DNA of 6,611 nucleotides, taken from the NCBI GenBank assembly GCA_030614945.1, contig JAUXAH010000103.1:1-6611 (forward strand). Direction: 5' to 3'. The notes below the pieces were generated by a model, which was not told the DNA's origin, ran no database searches, and saw only the letters and a program-made list of their open reading frames with translations. This document shows, piece after piece, positions 4,803 to 6,611 of this stretch (position 1 is the first letter of the stretch; every line of letters starts with the position of its first letter). This DNA is from Phycisphaerae bacterium. Lineage in GTDB: Bacteria > Planctomycetota > Phycisphaerae > Sedimentisphaerales > SG8-4. The position numbers and the translations under genes were made by a program.

Positions 4803-4861
4803 ATTATCGCCAATGTGCCCAAAATAGTCAAGTAAATTTTTTGTAATTTTTTGCAATTTTT
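4803..4861 (-). promoter_or_regulatory. Strong sigma70-type promoter with phased A-tracts, upstream of the kinase leader
   Basis: On the minus strand TTGACT (4831-4826) and GATAAT (4808-4803) are separated by exactly 17 bases. Immediately upstream, three A-tracts (4861-4857, 4852-4847, 4842-4837), each followed by TT, recur every 9-10 bases. This resembles an UP element or a phased intrinsic bend. The combination predicts strong transcription beginning near 4796, just after the aspS stop. Confidence 0.75.
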
Positions 4862-4883
4862 ACCTCGGTTTCGAGTCCAGCCA

Positions 4884-6611
4884 TTACTTTTTTTCGTTTT
4901 GTTTCTGCTCGATTGCGTGCAGATGTCTCTGCGTTCGCAGATTCAGCTCGTCGAGCTGTTTGGCGTCCACTTCGCTCGGCGCATCGGTTAAGAGACACTG
5001 GCCTCGCTGGGTCTTCGGGAATGCGATGACGTCCCTTATGTTCTCCGTTCCGGCCAGGAGCATTATAATTCTGTCAAGGCCCAGTGCAATTCCGCCGTGC
5101 GGCGGAGCGCCGTATTCCAGGGCTTTCAGGAAGAAGCCGAACCGCTGCTGTGCCTGCTCCTTTGATATATTGAGCAGGTCAAAGACCTTCTGCTGGACCT
5201 TTGCGTTGTGGATACGAATACTGCCGCCGCCAATCTCACTGCCGTTGACGACGATATCGTAGGCCTGCGAGCGAACATTGGCCGGGTCGGTTTCGAGCTT
5301 CTCCAGGTCCTCTTGCGCAGGAGCGGTGAACGGATGGTGCAGTGAATCGTAACGTTTTTCGTCCTCGTTCCACTCGAACAACGGAAAGTCCACTATCCAG
5401 ACAAATTCAAAGCGCCCTTCTCCGTAGAGCTTCAGGTCCCGCGCAAGTTTGCACCGCAAGGGGGCCAATGCCTTGTTGGCCGCTCTTTCGGTATCGGCGA
5501 CAAACAAAAGCAGGGCGCCGTCTTTTGCCTCGAAGCGTTTAATTATCTGCTGCTGCAGCTTCGGACTGAAGAACTTGGCGATACCACCGGCAGGCGAGAG
5601 CTTACTGTTCTCTTTTTTTACCTTGCACCAGGCCAGGCCCTTTGCCCCGTAGTCACCGACAAAGTCGGTCAGCGTTTTTTCTATATCACTTCTGGAGTAT
5701 TTTTCACCGGGTGTACAAAGCCCTTTTACAATCCCGCCTTTTTCAATCACTGTCGTAAATACCTTGAACGTGCTTTGTTTTGCAATATCGGATATATTTT
5801 TGAGCTTCATATCGAATCGCAAATCCGGCCTGTCGGTGCCGTAGTCGTCCATCGCATCTTTGTAGGACATCCGCCGCATCGGCGCCGCCACGTCCACATC
5901 CAGAATATCTCTCCAGATTTTTGCTATAAGGTTTTCGTGAACGCCGAGGACATCGTTACTATCAACGAAGCTCATCTCGACATCGATTTGCGTAAATTCC
6001 GCCTGTCTGTCGGCCCGCGGGTCTTCATCGCGGAAGCACCGCACTATCTGGAAGTATTTATCGACGCCGCTGACCATTAGGATTTGCTTAAATAGCTGCG
6101 GCGATTGCGGCAGTGCATAAAAGCAGTTCTTGTGCAGTCTGCTGGGCACGAGGAAATCTCTTGCCCCTTCCGGCGTGCTCTTGGCTAAAAAGGGCGTCTC
6201 AATCTCCCAGAACCCCAATCGGTCGAAATAATCCCGCACAAGCTTGGTGACCCGATGGCGTATCCGCAGTCTCTCCTGCATCTGAGGCCGACGAAGGTCG
6301 ATATACCGGTTGGCCAATCGAAGCTCCTCACTTGTCTTTTCGGCGCTGTCGATTTCAAACGGCGGTGTCCTGGAGACGTTGAGAATTTCCAATTGCCGCA
6401 CAGAGACTTCGATTTGCCCGGTCGGCAGCTTGGGATTTTCCATACCCTCGCTTCGCGGCTGAATTACTCCCCTGGCTGCTATCACCCATTCGCAGCGAAC
6501 CGTCTTGGCAAGCTCGTGGGCCTGGGGATAAGTCTCAGGGTTAAAAACTAATTGAGTCAGGCCGAATTTGTCACGGAGGTCGATGAATACCAGATTGCCG
6601 TGGTCGCGATA
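4884..6611 (-). CDS. aspS: Aspartyl-tRNA synthetase, bacterial type (partial, 5' end outside the window)
   Basis: AspRS attaches aspartate to tRNA in the cytoplasm. The reading frame runs unbroken to the right edge: the codons from 6611 to 6486 read YRDHGNLVFIDLRDKF and onward, typical of the N-terminal anticodon-binding OB fold, so the GTG at 6485 is internal (Val) and not the start. The window holds 575 codons plus the stop; bacterial AspRS has about 590-600 residues, so roughly 20-30 are missing. Class II motifs are intact (numbering from the window edge): QSPQLFKQ (169-176), motif 2 FRDEDPRADRQAEF (193-206), and motif 3 around GLDR (511-514). Between motifs 2 and 3 lies the bacterial GAD-type insertion. 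The sequence does not by itself decide whether the enzyme is discriminating or also charges tRNA-Asn. It ends 167 bases before the kinase. Confidence 0.97.
   Translation of the reverse strand, partial: YRDHGNLVFIDLRDKFGLTQLVFNPETYPQAHELAKTVRCEWVIAARGVIQPRSEGMENPKLPTGQIEVSVRQLEILNVSRTPPFEIDSAEKTSEELRLANRYIDLRRPQMQERLRIRHRVTKLVRDYFDRLGFWEIETPFLAKSTPEGARDFLVPSRLHKNCFYALPQSPQLFKQILMVSGVDKYFQIVRCFRDEDPRADRQAEFTQIDVEMSFVDSNDVLGVHENLIAKIWRDILDVDVAAPMRRMSYKDAMDDYGTDRPDLRFDMKLKNISDIAKQSTFKVFTTVIEKGGIVKGLCTPGEKYSRSDIEKTLTDFVGDYGAKGLAWCKVKKENSKLSPAGGIAKFFSPKLQQQIIKRFEAKDGALLLFVADTERAANKALAPLRCKLARDLKLYGEGRFEFVWIVDFPLFEWNEDEKRYDSLHHPFTAPAQEDLEKLETDPANVRSQAYDIVVNGSEIGGGSIRIHNAKVQQKVFDLLNISKEQAQQRFGFFLKALEYGAPPHGGIALGLDRIIMLLAGTENIRDVIAFPKTQRGQCLLTDAPSEVDAKQLDELNLRTQRHLHAIEQKQNEKK

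Noticed and set aside
4864..4875. CTCG-GTTT-CGAG hairpin just after aspS as a terminator
   Set aside because: The stem is only 4 bp and is followed on the minus strand by A-rich, not U-rich, sequence.
6485..6485. GTG as the start of aspS
   Set aside because: The frame continues upstream to the window edge with typical AspRS N-terminal sequence, so this codon is an internal valine.

Overview
The window carries six genes, all on the minus strand, so they are transcribed from high to low coordinates. In transcription order they are: aspS (aspartyl-tRNA synthetase, missing a short N-terminal piece beyond the right edge), a membrane histidine kinase with a periplasmic CxxCH haem-type motif, coaD (phosphopantetheine adenylyltransferase), a QueD/6-pyruvoyl-tetrahydropterin-synthase-like protein with altered active-site residues, mcsA and mcsB (the activator and catalytic subunit of the protein arginine kinase). 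There is no tRNA, rRNA, CRISPR array, transposase or phage gene. The gene set is mostly housekeeping plus protein quality control.

The organism is a bacterium of moderate GC content. A sensor whose predicted outer loop carries a c-type haem motif, together with many short intergenic repeats, suggests an environmental organism. The style resembles Planctomycetota (Phycisphaerae-like) genomes, but this is an impression from gene style and repeats, not a demonstrated assignment. Ribosome-binding sites are weak or absent at several starts.

Region by region. Positions 4884-6611 hold aspS. The 167-base gap after it (4717-4883) is dense with signals: phased A-tracts, a near-consensus sigma70-type promoter, a tight 8-bp hairpin and then a UUCG-capped hairpin with a U-tract. 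Transcription into the kinase gene must pass this terminator-like structure, so the leader is either an attenuator or a small RNA of about 60 nt. The kinase (3073-4716) has no response regulator beside it. coaD (2491-2982) has its own clear promoter. The QueD-like gene (2047-2412) follows after a 78-base repeat. mcsA (1246-1797) and mcsB (71-1201) form an operon with an extended -10 promoter next to an 11-bp perfect inverted repeat.

The most unusual feature is short repeat structure. Four gaps contain different small repeat elements (TAATTAACTA type, ATACGAGATACG type, CACAGAG type, CGAGAATCGAG type). In addition, two GC-rich palindromes with matching ends, GTGAACC(T/C)CGCCCCT and GGGTGAA, lie inside protein-coding sequence, one forming the C-terminal tail of McsA and one in the periplasmic domain of the kinase. 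Each is bounded by a GTGAA direct repeat at a spacing that is a multiple of three (54 and 30 bases), as expected for a mobile palindromic element tolerated in reading frames.
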